NCBI RefSeq assembly: GCF_026342015.1 | Contig: NZ_JAPENL010000001.1 | Span: 1,674,001-1,738,000, forward strand | Length of the DNA stretch: 64,000 nucleotides | Direction of reading: 5' to 3' | DNA from: Micromonospora lupini | Lineage (GTDB): Bacteria; Actinomycetota; Actinomycetes; Mycobacteriales; Micromonosporaceae | Shown here: piece after piece, positions 34,001 through 45,374 of the stretch | Numbering within the stretch: position 1 is the first letter of the stretch | Layout: every line of letters starts with the position of its first letter | Position numbers and translations under genes: made by a program | The notes under the pieces: model-generated | The model's database searches: none | Told to the model about the DNA's origin: nothing | What the model saw: only the letters and a program-made list of their open reading frames with translations

Positions 34001-37000
34001 GGACTCCTCCTGCTCGAACGCCTCACCGACGCCCACACCAACAACCACCACATCCACGCCATCCTGCGCGGCTCCGCCATCAACCAAGACGGCGCCTCCA
34101 ACGGACTCACCGCCCCCAACGGCCCCGCCCAACAACGCGTCATCCACGCCGCCCTCACCAACGCCCACCTCACCCCCACCGACATCGACGCCATCGAAGC
34201 CCACGGCACCGGCACCACCCTCGGCGACCCCATCGAAGCCCAAGCCCTCATCAACACCTACACCCCCCACCGCACCCACCCCCTCTACCTCGGCTCCATC
34301 AAATCCAACATCGGCCACACCCAAGCCGCCGCCGGAGCCGCCGGCACCATCAAAATGATCCAAGCCATCAACCACGCCACCCTCCCCCCCACCCTCCACA
34401 CCACCACCCCCACCCACCACATCGACTGGCACACCACCCCCCTCCAACTGCTCACCACCACCACACCCTGGCCCACCACCAACCACCCCCGCCGCGCCGC
34501 CATCTCCTCCTTCGGCATCTCCGGCACCAACGCCCACATCATCATCGAACAACCACCCACCCCCACCACCACCCACGACACCACCACGAACCCGGAAACC
34601 AACACCACAACCAGCGAAGAAACCGCACCCGAAACACGCCCGGAAACGGGTAAGGACGCAAGTCCGGAATCAGATCAGAACCCGAGTCTGGAGCCAGGCG
34701 GAAAAACCGAGCAGGCCGACTGGACCACACCGTGGCTCATCTCCGCGAAAACACCACAAGCCCTCACCGCCTACGCCCAACAACTCACCCACCACCTCGA
34801 CACCCACCCCCACACCCCACCCGCCGCCATCGCCGCCACACTCCACCACCGCACCCGCTTCCCCCACACCGCCCTCATCTTCAACACCCACCAACTCCAC
34901 GCCCTCGCCACCAACCAACCCGGACCCACCCACCTCACCAACCCACCCCCCACCGGCAAAACCGCCTACCTCCTCACCGGCCAAGGCAGCCAACACCTCA
35001 ACATGGGCCGCCAACTCCACCACACCTACCCCGCCTTCGCCCACGCCTTCGACACCACCTGCGCCGCCCTCGACCCCCACCTCCCCCAACCCCTCAAAAC
35101 CATCATCTGGGGCACCAACCCCCACCACCTCAACCAAACCCTCTACACCCAACCCGCCCTCTTCGCCATCCACACCGCCCTACACCACCTCCTCACCACC
35201 CTCAACCTCACCCCCGACTACTACCTCGGCCACTCCATCGGCGAACTCACCGCCGCCCACCTCGCCGGACTCTGGACCCTCACCGACACCGCCCACCTCA
35301 TCACCACCCGCGCCACCCTCATGCACCACCTCCCACCCGGCGGCACCATGCTCGCCATCAACACCCACCCCCACAACCTCCACCACACCCTCACCCACCA
35401 CCCCACCGCCACCATCGCCGCCCACAACTCCCCCACCAACACCGTCATCGCCGGCCCCACACACACCCTCAAAACCCTCGCCCAACACTGGCGAAACGAA
35501 GGCTACAAAGTCACCCCCCTCAACGTCTCCCACGCCTTCCACTCACCCCTCATGCACCACGCCGCCCAACAATTCGCCAAAACCGCCGCCACCGTCACCT
35601 ACCACCCCACCACCACACCCATCATCTCCAACCTCACCGGAACCATCGCCACCACCGAACAACTCACCAACCCCCACTACTGGGCCACCCTCATCGAACA
35701 ACCCGTCCAATTCGCCACCGGCCTCCACACCCTCCACAACCACGGCGTCACCACCTACCTCGAACTCGGACCCGACGCCACCCTCACCCACCTCACCCAC
35801 GAAAACCTCCCCACCACCACCGCCCACCCCACCACCCGCAAACACCAACAAGAAACCACCACCCTCCTCACCACCCTCGCCCACACCCACCACCTCCCAC
35901 CCCCCACCACACCACCCACCACCAACCTCCCCACCTACCCCTTCCAACACCACACCTACTGGCTCACGGAGGGTCCCGCCCACGACCTGACGGCCAGCGG
36001 GCTCACCTCGACCGGACACCCACTCCTCGGAGCCGGGCTGACCCGCCCCGACGGCGGCCTCGTCCTCACCGGACGACTCGCCCCCGGCACGACGAGCTGG
36101 CTCACGGAGCACGCGCTCGACGAGGTGCCCCTGCTGCCGGGAACCGCGCTCGTCGACATGGCGCTGCACGCGGCCCGTGCCGCCGGGTACGCCTCGGTCG
36201 AGGAACTGACCATCCACGCGCCACTGCGGCTCGACGTGGCCCAGGACGCTCAGCTGACGGTGGAGGCCCCGGACCCCGACAACCCGGACCGGGTCGGGCT
36301 GTCCATCCACTCCCGGCGCGACGACGAATGGGTCCTGCACGCCAGCGGCACCCTCGCGACGGCGCCGGTCGAGCCCGGCGACCCGGGATCCTGGCCGCCG
36401 GCCGGCGAGACCTATCCCGTGGACACCCTGTACGAGGGGATGACCGACCTCGGATACCGGTACGGGCCGCTGTTCCAGGGCCTCACCCGAGCGTGGTCCA
36501 CCGCGGACGGGGTGCTGGCGGAGATCAACCTTCCGGACGGGACCGACGTCGCGGGCTTCGGGGTCCATCCGGCCCTGCTTGACGCGGCCCTGCACGCCAT
36601 CCAGGTGATCCGCCAGGCCGAATCCGGGGAGCCGCCGCACGCGCCGTTCGCCTGGGCCGGCATTGCCGAGCACCCGGCCGATGGTCACCCCACGTCGCTA
36701 CGCGTCCACCTACGCGCCGAGTCCGCACCGGACACGTACTCGCTGGAACTGACCGATCCGGACGGCCGTCCGCGTCTGAGCATCCGGTCGCTGACCACAC
36801 GCCCCATCCGACTCGGCGAGGACTCGGCTGTCGGTCGCAACTCGCTGTTCGAGCTGGCCTGGCCGGCCGCGCCGACGGGCGGAACGCCTACCGACGGGCC
36901 GTGGGCGGTGCTCGGTACCGAGCCGGTTGCCGGCATCTCGGCGGACGTCACCCGCTACGAGAGTCTTGCTGCCCTGGTGGTCGCGCTGAACTCCGGCGAA

Positions 37001-38749
37001 CCGGTGCCCGCCGTGGTCGTGACGGCCGTATCCGGACCCGTCGTCCCGTCCTCCGACGGCCTGCACACCGTCACGCGGGACCTGATGGCGCTGCTGCAAC
37101 GGTGGCTCGACGTCGACCTGCTCGAAGAGACGCCACTTGTGGTGCTCACCTCGGGCGCGGTCGCCGCGGAGCCGGGCGAGGACGTCACCGACCTCGCCGG
37201 CGCCGCCGTCTGGGGCATGGTCCGCTCCGCGCAGACGGAGAATCCTGGCCGGTTCTGGCTGGTGGACGCCGCCGACGTCGAGGCCGCGACATTGCGCGAG
37301 GCTGTCGCTGCGGCGGTCACCAGCGACGAACACCAGATCGCGGTACGCCCGACACAGACCCGCGTACCCCGACTGACCCGCTGCACGCCGGCCGTCGACG
37401 CGGCGGACGAGCCGGTCATCCGGGCGGACGGGACGGTGCTGGTGACCGGTGGCACGGGTGCCCTCGGCTCGGTGGTGGCACGGCACCTGGTGACCGCGTA
37501 CGGCATCAGGAATGTGGTGTTGACCAGCCGACGCGGAGGCAGCGCGCCCGGTGCGGCCGAGCTGCGGGCGGAGCTCGCCGCGCTCGGCGCGCGAGCCGAG
37601 ATCGTCGCCTGCGACGGTTCCGACGAGGCCGACGTGCGGGCCGTGCTGGCCGCGATCCCGCCGGAACGGCCGCTGCGGGCGGTGGTGCACACCGCGGGCG
37701 TCCTGCGCGACGGCCTGCTGGCCACGATGACCCCGGAGCACCTCGACGACGTGCTGCGCGCCAAGGCCGACAGCGCCTGGCACCTGCACCGGCTCACCGC
37801 CGAACTCGGTGTCGAACTGGACGCGATGGTGTTCTTCTCGTCGGTGGCCGGCACACTCGGCGGTCCGGGGCAGGCCAACTACGCGGCGGCCAACGCCGTG
37901 CTCGACGCCCTCGCCCAGCACCGCAGGGCGCAGGGGCTGGCGGCTTCGTCGCTGGCCTGGGGGCACTGGTCGGACGTGTCCGGAATGGCGGGCGACCTGA
38001 CGGACGCGGACCTGGCCCGGATGCGACAGTCGGGTCTGGTCCCGTTGGGCACCAGCACGGCCCTCGCCCTGTTCGACCTGGGCGTGGCCGCCTCCCGTGC
38101 GCATCCGACGCTGGTGCCGGCACCGCTGGACCCGCGAACGCTGCGCCAGCGGGCCACCGACGGCGGGCTTCCCCGGATGCTTGTGGACCTCGTCCCGGTG
38201 GCCTCCGGCGCGGGACGGTCGACGGCGGGGGTCGCGGGGCCGCAGGCGCTGCTGGCGGCGTTGGCCCCGCTCGACACGGCGCAGCGCCAGGCGCACCTGC
38301 GGGAGATGGTGACGACCGAGATCATGAGCGTGCTCGGCCAGGCCGATCGCGGCGCGGTGCCGAGTCAGCGCACGTTCAAGGAACTCGGCTTCGACTCCAT
38401 GATGGCCGTCGAACTGCGCAACAGCCTGCGTAATGTCACCGGGCTGCGACTGCCGGCCACGCTGATCTTCGACCGGCCGACACCGGAGGCGCTGGCCGCC
38501 TTCCTGGCCGACGAGCTCGGCGCCGGGCTCGGGGAGTCGGCGGGCACCGGCGAGGACGAAACGGTCCGCGAGCTGCTGCGGACCATACCGATCACCCGGC
38601 TGCGCGACGCCGGGCTGATGGACGCGCTTCTTCGGCTGGCCGGAAACGCCGATGACAGCGCCACCTCCGGCGACACCGGATCGGAATCGATCGACGAGAT
38701 GGACGCGACAAGCCTCATTCAGTTCGCGCTCGAGAATCAGGGAGCTTGA
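28055..38749 (+). CDS. Type I PKS 3: modules 5 and 6
   Basis: This 3564-aa subunit contains two KS-AT(malonyl)-DH-KR-ACP modules. It should add two successive double bonds and complete a conjugated triene with the module 4 product. The N-terminal docking helix reads [20 protein letters not shown]. The C-terminal tail is of a different type from the other subunits: a helix pair around [18 protein letters not shown], followed by [16 protein letters not shown] chose ATG 28055 with GAGGG nine bases upstream; the TTG at 28046 overlaps the previous stop and is less likely. The gap from PKS 2 is five bases. Module 5 has ordinary codon usage; module 6 KS and AT belong to repeat family B. Confidence 0.95.
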   Translation: MSSANEEKLRDYLKRVTTDLQQARQRVRELTAQRAEPIAIVSMSCRFPGNVGTPEDLWELVADGRDAIGPFPAERGWDTERLYDPDPDRAGHIYAREGGFVYDADRFDAEFFGMSPREALATDPQQRLLLETAWEAFERAGIDPATQRGSQTGVFVGVMYDDYRSRLHTIPDGFEGYLGTGSAGSVASGRIAYVLGLEGPAVTVDTACSSSLVAIHQACHALRQGECDLALAGGVTVMATPMVFVEFSRQRGLAPDGRCKPFAAGADGTGWGEGAGLLLLERLSDARRNGHRVLAVVRGSAVNQDGRSSQLTAPNGPSQQRVIRRALAAARLTPDQVDAVEAHGTGTRLGDPIEAQALIATYGKQRPADRPLWIGSIKSNIGHAQAAAGVAGVIKMVMAIHAGRLPRSLHLDQPSDQVDWSQGAVAPLAEAVDWPDVGRARRAAVSSFGISGTNAHLILEQAEETPAEPMPEAEPTGPVPVPFSGHTEAAMRDQAGRLAAALRSTPIAPARIAHQVAAARTPFTHRGVAVAEDVDELVGMLDAVAAGRGAPGTVTGRVTEGATAFLFTGQGSQRAGAGRELYDRYPVFAAALDDVLAHLDPGLRDVMFAEPGSPGAGRLDDTGWTQPALFALEVALYRLVTACGIRPDQLIGHSVGELAAAHVAGVLSLPDACRLVTARGRLMQALPSGGAMIAVEAAEADVLPLLAAAGGRVGIAAVNGPLATVIAGDEDEVVQVAAELAAAGRRTRRLTVSHAFHSVRMDPMLAEFRQVAESVTYHRPTLPVVSNLTGTVAADGEMENAGYWVRHVREAVRFADGVTWLANRGVTRYLELGPDGTLTAMLRGILAGDDGPDVVAAPVLRSGRSEARTLPAAVATLHSAGSTIDWSPLLPPAPPGPGPDLPTYPFQRSRFWLDEIARITSPIHIGLGESDHPLLAAQVDLSDGDGLLFTGSVSPAAQPWIADHAVLGTCLLPGAALVELALHAGARAGAPHLADLTLEAPLTFIGRDAVHLQVRVGETDGDGRRTVTVASRTDDEAAWTRHATGTLAAGASTEPPVVPGMWPPVGAEPIDLVDAYEHLAESGYEYGPVFQGLRAAWHDGDDLIAEVTLPDEAEPDGFAVHPALLDATLHVLAVASAATAQTAARIPFTWSGVSLTATGARELRVRISTSGDDRFRVRTTDQLGNPVLDVAELAVRPIDLDQLRRSQQPEQNALRLDWVPFADLPADGTGPDDTRVLVVDGTPHLIEAVQSALTALRDEIAQERPAQARLALVTRHAVEAVPGEGVEDLAAAAVWGLARSAQTENPDRIVLVDLDTTTAVDTVPAIVAAAVAAGEDQIAVRERRMRVARLVSTGPRQDQGRAAAFDPERAVLVTGGTGSLGAVTARHLVTAYGVRRLVLVSRRGLSAPGAPELQTDLERLGAEVEVVACDVTDRAEVAALVERLGAGLGAIVHAAGTLDDAILPALTADQVERVLTAKAESARHLDELTEAYDLSAFVLFSSIAGTLGSPGQANYAAANAFLDALARRRRANGRPAVALAWGPWEQAGGMTGHLQDADVARMGRMGLSALTVEQGLSLFDGALAGSDPAVVTARLDTAALRRQASAGLLLSVLAELIRRPTRRSGDRSGGGNLVAELARRSPEDRLTALGTLVREHVATVLGHSGGDRIERGKAFRDLGFDSLSAVELRNRLTAATGLRLPATAIFDYPTPAALAVFLDEQIVGTSPAPATPTGATTVVDDDPIVIVGMGCRYPGGVRSADDLWDLVVQGRDAVSGFPTGRGWDIDALYDPDPDHPGTTYCREGGFLHDAGDFDADFFGMSPREALATDPQQRLLLETAWETIEHAGIDPTTLRGTRTGVYTGIMYADYGARLMHNPPPGYEGFLGNGSAGSIASGRIAYTLGLEGPAVTIDTACSSSLVAMHHAATALRNGECDLALAGGATIMATPNVFIEFSRQRGLAPNGRCKPFSDTADGTGWSEGAGLLLLERLTDAHTNNHHIHAILRGSAINQDGASNGLTAPNGPAQQRVIHAALTNAHLTPTDIDAIEAHGTGTTLGDPIEAQALINTYTPHRTHPLYLGSIKSNIGHTQAAAGAAGTIKMIQAINHATLPPTLHTTTPTHHIDWHTTPLQLLTTTTPWPTTNHPRRAAISSFGISGTNAHIIIEQPPTPTTTHDTTTNPETNTTTSEETAPETRPETGKDASPESDQNPSLEPGGKTEQADWTTPWLISAKTPQALTAYAQQLTHHLDTHPHTPPAAIAATLHHRTRFPHTALIFNTHQLHALATNQPGPTHLTNPPPTGKTAYLLTGQGSQHLNMGRQLHHTYPAFAHAFDTTCAALDPHLPQPLKTIIWGTNPHHLNQTLYTQPALFAIHTALHHLLTTLNLTPDYYLGHSIGELTAAHLAGLWTLTDTAHLITTRATLMHHLPPGGTMLAINTHPHNLHHTLTHHPTATIAAHNSPTNTVIAGPTHTLKTLAQHWRNEGYKVTPLNVSHAFHSPLMHHAAQQFAKTAATVTYHPTTTPIISNLTGTIATTEQLTNPHYWATLIEQPVQFATGLHTLHNHGVTTYLELGPDATLTHLTHENLPTTTAHPTTRKHQQETTTLLTTLAHTHHLPPPTTPPTTNLPTYPFQHHTYWLTEGPAHDLTASGLTSTGHPLLGAGLTRPDGGLVLTGRLAPGTTSWLTEHALDEVPLLPGTALVDMALHAARAAGYASVEELTIHAPLRLDVAQDAQLTVEAPDPDNPDRVGLSIHSRRDDEWVLHASGTLATAPVEPGDPGSWPPAGETYPVDTLYEGMTDLGYRYGPLFQGLTRAWSTADGVLAEINLPDGTDVAGFGVHPALLDAALHAIQVIRQAESGEPPHAPFAWAGIAEHPADGHPTSLRVHLRAESAPDTYSLELTDPDGRPRLSIRSLTTRPIRLGEDSAVGRNSLFELAWPAAPTGGTPTDGPWAVLGTEPVAGISADVTRYESLAALVVALNSGEPVPAVVVTAVSGPVVPSSDGLHTVTRDLMALLQRWLDVDLLEETPLVVLTSGAVAAEPGEDVTDLAGAAVWGMVRSAQTENPGRFWLVDAADVEAATLREAVAAAVTSDEHQIAVRPTQTRVPRLTRCTPAVDAADEPVIRADGTVLVTGGTGALGSVVARHLVTAYGIRNVVLTSRRGGSAPGAAELRAELAALGARAEIVACDGSDEADVRAVLAAIPPERPLRAVVHTAGVLRDGLLATMTPEHLDDVLRAKADSAWHLHRLTAELGVELDAMVFFSSVAGTLGGPGQANYAAANAVLDALAQHRRAQGLAASSLAWGHWSDVSGMAGDLTDADLARMRQSGLVPLGTSTALALFDLGVAASRAHPTLVPAPLDPRTLRQRATDGGLPRMLVDLVPVASGAGRSTAGVAGPQALLAALAPLDTAQRQAHLREMVTTEIMSVLGQADRGAVPSQRTFKELGFDSMMAVELRNSLRNVTGLRLPATLIFDRPTPEALAAFLADELGAGLGESAGTGEDETVRELLRTIPITRLRDAGLMDALLRLAGNADDSATSGDTGSESIDEMDATSLIQFALENQGA
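28160..33220 (+). other. Module 5: KS - AT(malonyl) - DH - KR - ACP
   Basis: KS Cys208; the downstream motif reads [14 protein letters not shown] instead of the NQDGASNG seen in the other extension modules. AT Ser654 in GHSVGE with VSHAFHS indicates malonyl-CoA. DH His964 in [17 protein letters not shown] and LLDATLH are intact. KR has GGTGSLG, LDD (B-type) and Tyr1515. ACP Ser1682. Confidence 0.9.
33296..34569 (+). repeat. KS repeat block B, module 6 copy
   Basis: This nearly complete KS (1274 bp) matches 57358-58631 (module 10) with only a handful of base differences that I could see. Most are silent or clustered near the active-site Cys. The shared stretch begins at the GMGC motif of the KS. 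Confidence 0.9.
34619..34714 (+). repeat. 12-bp tandem repeat, 8 units, module 6 KS-AT linker
   Basis: Eight in-frame tetrapeptides: [32 protein letters not shown]. This is the shortest and most diverged of the three arrays, at the same position between KS and AT. Confidence 0.75.
34715..35964 (+). repeat. AT repeat block B, module 6 copy
   Basis: Copy of 13306-14555 at offset 21409. I could find almost no difference from the module 2 copy by eye, including silent positions. Confidence 0.9.
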
Positions 38750-38750
38750 G

Positions 38751-41700
38751 ATGACAAATGGCAACGAACTTCTCGACGCTCTGCGCGCATCCGTCAAGGA
38801 GACCGAGCGGCTTCGGAAGCAGAACCGCCAGATCCTGGCCGAGGCGCAGGAGCCGATCGTCATCATCGGCATCGGCTGCCGCTATCCGGGCGGTGTCCGT
38901 AGCCCGGAGGACCTGTGGGACCTGGTCCTCAACGAGCGCGACGTGGTGAGCCCGTTCCCGCGCGACCGCGGCTGGAACGTCGAGGAGCTCTACGACCCGG
39001 AGCCCGGCCTGGTGGGCAAGTCCTACGCCCGCGAGGGCGGCTTCCTCGACGACGCCGACTACTTCGATCCGGAGTTCTTCGGGATGAGCCCCCGCGAGGC
39101 GCTCTCCACCGACCCGCAACAGCGGCTGCTCCTGGAGACCGCGTGGGAGGCGGTCGAGCGCGCCGGCATCGACCCGACGTCGCTGAAGGGCAGTCGTACC
39201 GGTGTGTTCGCCGGTGTCATGTACAACGACTACGGCGCGCGGCTGCTCTACCGGGGCAGCGCCGGCCTGGCGGCGTTCGACGGCAGCGCGGGCAGCGTGG
39301 CGTCCGGCCGGGTGTCCTACACGCTGGGTCTGGAGGGCCCCGCGGTCACTGTGGACACGGCCTGTTCGTCGTCGCTTGTCGCCGTACACCTGGCCTGTCA
39401 GGCCCTGAAGCAGGGTGACTGCTCGCTCGCTCTGGCCGGCGGCGTCGCGGTGATGGCGACGCCTGTGGCGTTCCTGGAGTTCAGCCGGCAGAAGGGGCTG
39501 GCGCCGGACGGGCGCTGCAAGGCGTTCGCGGCCGGCGCGGACGGCGTGGGCTGGGGTGAGGGCGCGGGTCTGTTCCTGTTGGAGCGGTTGTCCGACGCGC
39601 AGCGCAACGGCCACAAGATCCTCGCCGTGGTGCGTGGGTCGGCGGTCAACCAGGACGGCGCGTCGAACGGGCTGACCGCGCCGAACGGTGTGGCCCAGCA
39701 GCGCGTGGTGCGACAGGCGTTGGCGAACGCGCGCCTGGCCGGGGACGAGGTCGACGTCGTGGAGGCGCATGGGACGGGTACGACGTTGGGTGACCCGATG
39801 GAAGCCGAAGCGCTCCTGGCGACCTACGGACAGGACCGACCCACCGACCAACCCCTCTACCTCGGCTCGGTCAAATCCAACATCGGTCACACCCAAGCCG
39901 CCGCCGGCGCCGCCGGCATCATCAAAATGATCTACGCCCTACGCCACGCCACCCTGCCCGCCAGCCTCCACATCGACGAACCCACCCCCCACGTCGACTG
40001 GTCCACCGGCACCATCCGCCTCCTCACCCACACCACCGACTGGCCACAACACCAACGCCCCCGCCGCGCCGGCATCTCCGCCTTCGGCGTCTCCGGCACC
40101 AACGCCCACGTCATCCTCGAACAAGCCCCCGACCCCACCACCACCACCAACCCCGACCCCGACCCCGCTGCCACCGACACGGCCGGCAACGAGAACACCA
40201 GCCCGTGGCCCACCACCTGGCTGCTATCCGCCCGCGACACCCACGGCCTGCACCGCCAAGCCACCACCCTGCACCACTGGAACACCACCACCGGCCACCA
40301 CGAACACCCCGACACCATCGCCACCACCCTCGCCCACCACCGCACCCACCACCCCTACCGCGCCGCCATCCTCACCACCGACGAACACCCCCACCTCACC
40401 ACCACCCTGCACACCCTCACCACCACCACCGACCACCCCGCCCTCATCACCACCCCACCCACCGGACCCACCACCGGCAAAACCGTCTTCGTCTTCCCCG
40501 GCCAAGGCAGCCAATGGGACCGCATGGCCACCACCCTGCTCCCCACCTCCCCCACCTTCCGCCAACACCTACACGACTGCGCCGACGCCCTCACCCCCCA
40601 CACCGGCTGGAACCTCATCGACGTCCTCACCCAACACCCCGACGCACCACCACTCGACGGACCCGACATCATCCAACCCGCCCTCTGGGCCGTCATGATC
40701 TCCCTCGCCAAACTCTGGCAACACCACGGCATCCACCCCGACGCCGTCATCGGCCACTCCCAAGGCGAAATCGCCGCCGCCCACATCGCCGGCGCCCTCA
40801 CCCTCGACGACGCCGCCACCCTCATCACCCGCCGCTCCCAAACCCTCACCCACCTACCACCCGGCGCCATGGCCGCCATCAACCTCCCCGCCCACACCAT
40901 CACCGAACACCTCACCACCTACAACAACCCCACCACCACCCTCACCATCGCCGCCCACAACAGCCCCACCCACACCGTCATCGCCGGCAACCCCGAACAA
41001 ATCCACCACTACATCAACCACTGCCACACCCACAACATCAACGCCAAACTCATCCCCGTCACCTACGCCAGCCACAGCCACCACATCGAACCCCTCAAAC
41101 CCCACCTCCTCACCACCCTCAACACCATCACCCCCCACCCCGCCACCATCCCCTTCCACACCACCACCAACCCCCACCCCACCGGCGAACCCACCGACAC
41201 CACACACCTCACCGCCCAATACTGGTACGACAACCTCCGCAACCCCGTCCACCTCCACCCCACCATCACCACCCTGCTCACCACCGGCCACACCACCTAC
41301 ATCGAAACCAGCCCCCACCCCGTCCTCACCCCCGCCATCACCACCACCACCGAACACCACCCCCAACACCCCAAAACCACCATCACCGGCACCCTCCGCA
41401 AAAACCACCACGACCCCACCCAATTCCTCACCAACCTCGCCACCATCCACACCCACACCACCCACACCCCCACCTGGCCCACCAACACCACCCACACCAC
41501 CACCACCCCCACCTACACCTTCGACCGGCGCCGCTTCTGGCTCGACGTGCCGTCGACGACAGGCGACCCGAGCGACGTCGGACAGGAAGCGGCCGAGCAC
41601 GGCCTGCTGGGCGCCGTGGTCGCTGTGGCAGAGGGCGACCAGCTCCTGCTGACCGGCCGGATCTCGCTGGGGACGCATCCCTGGCTCGCCGACCACGCCG

Positions 41701-44700
41701 TCCTGGGCACCGTCATCCTCCCCGGCGCCGCCCTCGTCGACATGGCCCTCACCGCGGGGCAGCGCACCGGTACGCCGTACCTGGAGGAACTCACGCTGGC
41801 GAACCCGTTGTCGCTGCCCGATGAGGGCGGCGTCCGGGTGCAGGTCGCCGTGCAGGCCGCCGACGCGGGGCGCCGTACGGTCGCCATCCACGCCGCTCCC
41901 GAGACGTCCGAGCAGGACGGCTGGACACTGCTGGCGTCCGGGACGCTGAACGCGCAGGCGACGACGACCGACGCGTACGAGACGGCCGCCGAGTGGCCCC
42001 CGCCCGGAGCGGTGGCGGTGGACGTCGCCGACCACTACGAGCGGCTCGCCGAGCGCGGCTACGACTACGGTCCGGCGTTCCAGGGGCTGACCGCCGCCTG
42101 GCGTCTGGGCGACAGCATGGTCGCCGAGATCGAGCTGCCCGCCGAGCGGGAGGCCGAGCTGACCCGGTTCACGGTGCACCCCTGCCTGCTCGATGCCACG
42201 CTGCACGCCCTGGCGCTGGACGGCGACGAGAGCGGCGGCATCCGGCTGCCGTTCGTGTGGAGCGGCGTCCGGCTGCACCAGGGCGGCGCGCGGACGCTGC
42301 GGGTGCGGCTGACACCGGAGGGTGCCGACCGCATCCGGGTGTCCGCCGCCGACGCCGAGGGCCGGCCGGTGTTCACAGTCGACAGTCTTGTGGTCCGCGC
42401 GACGTCGGCCGGCCAGCTCACCCCGGCCGGCGACTCCCTGTACCGGCTGGACTGGCAGGACGTGCCGCTGGCCGCGGACACACCGGAACCGGCCGAGGGC
42501 GCCTGGGCGGTGCTCGGGCCCGACCCGGACGGCGTGGCCGACGGCCTCGGTTTCCCGGTCACCCGGCACGCCGATCTGGCCGCGTTGCAGGCCACCCTCG
42601 ACGCGGGCGGCGCGGTCCCGGACGTCGTACTCGCGCCGTGCCCGGCCCCGTCCCCGGCGATCGGCCCGGTGCCCGCCCAGGCCCGGGGCGCGGTCGCCGA
42701 CGCCCTCGCGCTGATCCAGCAGTGGCTGGCCGACGAGCGGGTGGGCGGAGCCCGACTGGTGCTGGTGACCCGGGCCGCGGTCGCGGCCGTGCCGGGCGAT
42801 CACGTACGGGACCTGACGAACGCGCCCGTGTGGGGACTCGTCCGCACCGCCCAGGTGGAGAATCCGTACCGACTGGTCCTGCTGGACCTGGACGGGCGAC
42901 CCTCCTCGCTGGCGGCGCTGCCGGCCGCGCTGGCCACGGCGGAACCGCAGATGGTGCTCCGCGACGGCACCGCCACAGCGGCGCGGGTCGCCCGCTCCGG
43001 CGACCACCACGGGCTGCCCGTACCCGAGTCGGCCCCGGCATGGCTGCTCGGCACCACCGGCACCGGAACCCTCGACCAGGTCGCCCTGCTGCCGAACGAC
43101 GAGGCGGCGGCACCACTTCAGCCCGGTCAGGTACGCGTCTCGGTGCGGGCTGCCGGCCTCAACTTCCGCGACGTCCTCATCGTCCTCGGCGTCGTCGACG
43201 ACACTCGGCGGCTGTCCGACGAGGGGGCCGGGGTCGTCGTGGAGGTGGCCCCCGACGTCACCGACTTCACGCCCGGCGACCGTGTCATGGGCCTGTTCAC
43301 AGGTGGCGTCGGGCCGCTGACCGTGACCGACCACCGCTTCCTGATCGGCATCCCGCCCGGCTGGACGTTCGCGCAGGCAGCAACGGTGCCTGTCGTGTTC
43401 ATCACCGCCTACCACGGGTTGGCCGACCTGGCGCAGGTGCAACCCCGGGAGTCGGTGCTGGTGCACGCCGCCACCGGAGGGGTCGGCATGGCCGCGCTAC
43501 AACTGGCCAAGCTCTGGGACCTCGACGTGTACGCCACCGCCAGCGAGGGCAAGTGGGACACCCTGCGCGCCCTCGGGATACCCGACGAGCGCATCGCCTC
43601 ATCCCGCAACCTGGACTTCGAGGCCACCTTCCGGGACGCCACCGGGGGCCACGGCGTCGACGTGGTGCTCAACTCCCTCGCCAAGGACTACGTGGACGCC
43701 TCGTTGCGGTTGCTCGACAACGGCGGACGGCTGATCGAGATGGGCAAGACCGACATCCGCGACGCCGCCGAGGTCGAGGCCGCCCACCCGGGTCGTACGT
43801 ACGCCGCCTTCGACCTTGCCGACCCCGGCCCGGAACGCATCCGGGAGATCCTCACCGACCTGGCCCGGCACTTCGCCAAGGGCCACCTGAGCCCGCTGCC
43901 GCTGACCGGCTGGGACATCCGGCAGGCGCCTGACGCGCTGCGGTTCCTCAGCCAGGCCCGGCACGTCGGCAAGATGGTGCTGACCCTCCCGGTCACGCCG
44001 GAGCCGGAGGGCACCACACTGATCACCGGCGGCACCGGCGTCCTCGGGGCGATGCTGGCCCGTCACCTGGTGGCCGCCGGCACCCGTCGCCTGCTGCTGA
44101 CCAGCAGGCGCGGCCCGGCCGCGCCCGGCGCCACCGAACTGCGGCAGGAGCTCGCCGACCTGGGCGCCGAGGTCACCATCGCCGCGTGCGACGCCGGTGA
44201 CCGCGAAGCCCTCGCCGCCACGCTCGCCGCGATCCCGACCAAGCACCCGCTCACCACAGTCATCCACGCCGCCGGCGTCATCGGCGACGGCACGATCGAG
44301 GCGCTCACCGCCGAGCACATCGACCTGGCCATGCGACCGAAGGCCGACGCCGCCTGGCATCTGCACGAGTTGACCCGCGATCTGGACCTGGCCCGGTTCG
44401 TGCTGTTCTCGTCGGCGTCCGGCACGCTCGGCTCGCCGGGGCAGGGCAACTATTCCGCAGCCAACAGCTTCCTCGACGCACTGGCGCACCGTCGTCGCGC
44501 CGAAGGACTGCCGGCCATCTCGCTGGCGTGGGGGTACTGGGAGCAGGTCACCGGGATGACCCAGCATCTCAACGACAACGACCTGCAGCGGATGTCCCGC
44601 GGTGGCATCCTGCCGATCAGCGACGAGGACGGGATGGCCCTCTTCGACGCCGTACAGGACACCGCCGCGGCCAGCCTCGTCCCGGTACGGCTCGACCTGC

Positions 44701-45326
44701 GTGCCATCCGAGCCAGCACCGCGTCGGCGGACATGGTGCCGCCGCTGCTGCGTGGCCTGATCCGCCCGGCCGTCAGGCGCTCCGCCACGACGGGCCCGGC
44801 CGGAGCGGGCACCGAGGCGCTGCAGTTGGCCGGCCGGTCGGAGCAGGAGCAGCTCAGCCTTTTGCTGGCGCTGATCCGGCAGAACGTCGCGGCCGTGCTG
44901 AACCACTCGGCCGACGGTATCGACGCGGACCGGTCCTTCAAGGACCTCGGCTTCGACTCGTTGACCGCTGTCGAGTTCCGCAACCGGCTGACGACGGGGA
45001 CCGGCGTCACGTTGCCGGCCACGCTGGTCTTCGACCATCCGACCCCGAACGCTCTGGCCGAGTCGCTGCGCGAAGCGATGCTGCGAGACGCCGCACCTGC
45101 CGCGCCGTCGGTGCTCAGCGAGATCGACCGGCTGGCCGCCCAACTGGGCGTTGCCGCCCGCGACGACGCGCTGGCCGAAGAGGTCGCGCGACGGCTGCGC
45201 AGCCTGATGAACGCGTGGAGCGACGCCCGTGGCGAGGTCGCGGGGACCGACCCCGCCGACGACCTCGAGGCGGTGACCGACGATGAGCTGTTCCGTGCCC
45301 TGGACGACGAGCTCGAGACGAGCTGA
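38751..45326 (+). CDS. Type I PKS 4: module 7 (fully reducing)
   Basis: This single-module subunit (2191 aa) is KS-AT(methylmalonyl)-DH-ER-KR-ACP, giving a saturated methyl-branched unit. The N-terminal docking helix ([20 protein letters not shown]) differs in type from the NEEKLRxYLK helices of PKS 3, 5 and 6. It matches in kind the unusual C-terminal tail of PKS 3. The C-terminal tail ([15 protein letters not shown]) returns to the other type. I chose ATG 38751, one base after the PKS 3 stop, with GGGAG about six bases upstream; a longer in-frame reading from 38652 would overlap PKS 3 by 98 bases. The 3' half of the KS and the whole AT are nearly identical to module 8. Confidence 0.95.
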   Translation: MTNGNELLDALRASVKETERLRKQNRQILAEAQEPIVIIGIGCRYPGGVRSPEDLWDLVLNERDVVSPFPRDRGWNVEELYDPEPGLVGKSYAREGGFLDDADYFDPEFFGMSPREALSTDPQQRLLLETAWEAVERAGIDPTSLKGSRTGVFAGVMYNDYGARLLYRGSAGLAAFDGSAGSVASGRVSYTLGLEGPAVTVDTACSSSLVAVHLACQALKQGDCSLALAGGVAVMATPVAFLEFSRQKGLAPDGRCKAFAAGADGVGWGEGAGLFLLERLSDAQRNGHKILAVVRGSAVNQDGASNGLTAPNGVAQQRVVRQALANARLAGDEVDVVEAHGTGTTLGDPMEAEALLATYGQDRPTDQPLYLGSVKSNIGHTQAAAGAAGIIKMIYALRHATLPASLHIDEPTPHVDWSTGTIRLLTHTTDWPQHQRPRRAGISAFGVSGTNAHVILEQAPDPTTTTNPDPDPAATDTAGNENTSPWPTTWLLSARDTHGLHRQATTLHHWNTTTGHHEHPDTIATTLAHHRTHHPYRAAILTTDEHPHLTTTLHTLTTTTDHPALITTPPTGPTTGKTVFVFPGQGSQWDRMATTLLPTSPTFRQHLHDCADALTPHTGWNLIDVLTQHPDAPPLDGPDIIQPALWAVMISLAKLWQHHGIHPDAVIGHSQGEIAAAHIAGALTLDDAATLITRRSQTLTHLPPGAMAAINLPAHTITEHLTTYNNPTTTLTIAAHNSPTHTVIAGNPEQIHHYINHCHTHNINAKLIPVTYASHSHHIEPLKPHLLTTLNTITPHPATIPFHTTTNPHPTGEPTDTTHLTAQYWYDNLRNPVHLHPTITTLLTTGHTTYIETSPHPVLTPAITTTTEHHPQHPKTTITGTLRKNHHDPTQFLTNLATIHTHTTHTPTWPTNTTHTTTTPTYTFDRRRFWLDVPSTTGDPSDVGQEAAEHGLLGAVVAVAEGDQLLLTGRISLGTHPWLADHAVLGTVILPGAALVDMALTAGQRTGTPYLEELTLANPLSLPDEGGVRVQVAVQAADAGRRTVAIHAAPETSEQDGWTLLASGTLNAQATTTDAYETAAEWPPPGAVAVDVADHYERLAERGYDYGPAFQGLTAAWRLGDSMVAEIELPAEREAELTRFTVHPCLLDATLHALALDGDESGGIRLPFVWSGVRLHQGGARTLRVRLTPEGADRIRVSAADAEGRPVFTVDSLVVRATSAGQLTPAGDSLYRLDWQDVPLAADTPEPAEGAWAVLGPDPDGVADGLGFPVTRHADLAALQATLDAGGAVPDVVLAPCPAPSPAIGPVPAQARGAVADALALIQQWLADERVGGARLVLVTRAAVAAVPGDHVRDLTNAPVWGLVRTAQVENPYRLVLLDLDGRPSSLAALPAALATAEPQMVLRDGTATAARVARSGDHHGLPVPESAPAWLLGTTGTGTLDQVALLPNDEAAAPLQPGQVRVSVRAAGLNFRDVLIVLGVVDDTRRLSDEGAGVVVEVAPDVTDFTPGDRVMGLFTGGVGPLTVTDHRFLIGIPPGWTFAQAATVPVVFITAYHGLADLAQVQPRESVLVHAATGGVGMAALQLAKLWDLDVYATASEGKWDTLRALGIPDERIASSRNLDFEATFRDATGGHGVDVVLNSLAKDYVDASLRLLDNGGRLIEMGKTDIRDAAEVEAAHPGRTYAAFDLADPGPERIREILTDLARHFAKGHLSPLPLTGWDIRQAPDALRFLSQARHVGKMVLTLPVTPEPEGTTLITGGTGVLGAMLARHLVAAGTRRLLLTSRRGPAAPGATELRQELADLGAEVTIAACDAGDREALAATLAAIPTKHPLTTVIHAAGVIGDGTIEALTAEHIDLAMRPKADAAWHLHELTRDLDLARFVLFSSASGTLGSPGQGNYSAANSFLDALAHRRRAEGLPAISLAWGYWEQVTGMTQHLNDNDLQRMSRGGILPISDEDGMALFDAVQDTAAASLVPVRLDLRAIRASTASADMVPPLLRGLIRPAVRRSATTGPAGAGTEALQLAGRSEQEQLSLLLALIRQNVAAVLNHSADGIDADRSFKDLGFDSLTAVEFRNRLTTGTGVTLPATLVFDHPTPNALAESLREAMLRDAAPAAPSVLSEIDRLAAQLGVAARDDALAEEVARRLRSLMNAWSDARGEVAGTDPADDLEAVTDDELFRALDDELETS
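39759..41523 (+). repeat. KS-AT repeat block A, module 7 copy
   Basis: About 1.77 kb from the KS HGTGT region through the end of the AT matches 46377-48159 (module 8). By eye the differences are two amino-acid substitutions and 18 bp of in-frame indels in the KS-AT linker. Composition is C-rich with A/C-ended codons, like family B but a different sequence (methylmalonyl AT). Confidence 0.9.
41682..41755 (+). repeat. 74-bp identical DH island, module 7 copy
   Basis: This segment covers the DH active-site His and is identical to 48315-48388. It is separated from repeat A by about 160 bp of diverged sequence. Confidence 0.8.
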
Positions 45327-45374
45327 GCCGCAGGTGTTCCCGATCGTGACCCGACTGACCAGGGCGGAGACCCG

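Larger units (their letters stand above)
33275..38530 (+). other. Module 6: KS - AT(malonyl) - DH(variant) - KR - ACP
   Basis: KS Cys1915. AT Ser2394 in GHSIGE with HAFH indicates malonyl-CoA. The DH keeps His2686 but reads [10 protein letters not shown], so Glu2690 replaces the conserved Gly of HxxxGxxxxP; YGPLFQG and LLDAALH are intact. KR has GGTGALG, LRD (third-position Asp kept, B-type likely) and Tyr3276. ACP Ser3448 is in GFDSM. DH activity is probable but less certain than in the other modules. Confidence 0.85.
38850..45085 (+). other. Module 7: KS - AT(methylmalonyl) - DH - ER - KR - ACP
   Basis: KS Cys205. AT Ser670 in GHSQGE with TYASH indicates methylmalonyl-CoA. DH His982 in [10 protein letters not shown] is intact. 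The ER (about 43030-44010) has the NADPH loop [11 protein letters not shown]. At the stereo-marker position after [11 protein letters not shown] it has Val1482, predicting a 2R methyl. KR has GGTGVLG, IGD in place of LDD, and Tyr1901 in YSAAN. ACP Ser2070. Confidence 0.9.

Noticed and set aside
38652..38750. Upstream start for PKS 4 at 38652.
   Set aside because: It would overlap the end of PKS 3 by 98 bases and add a proline/threonine-rich tail before a normal docking helix. ATG 38751 has a good ribosome-binding site.
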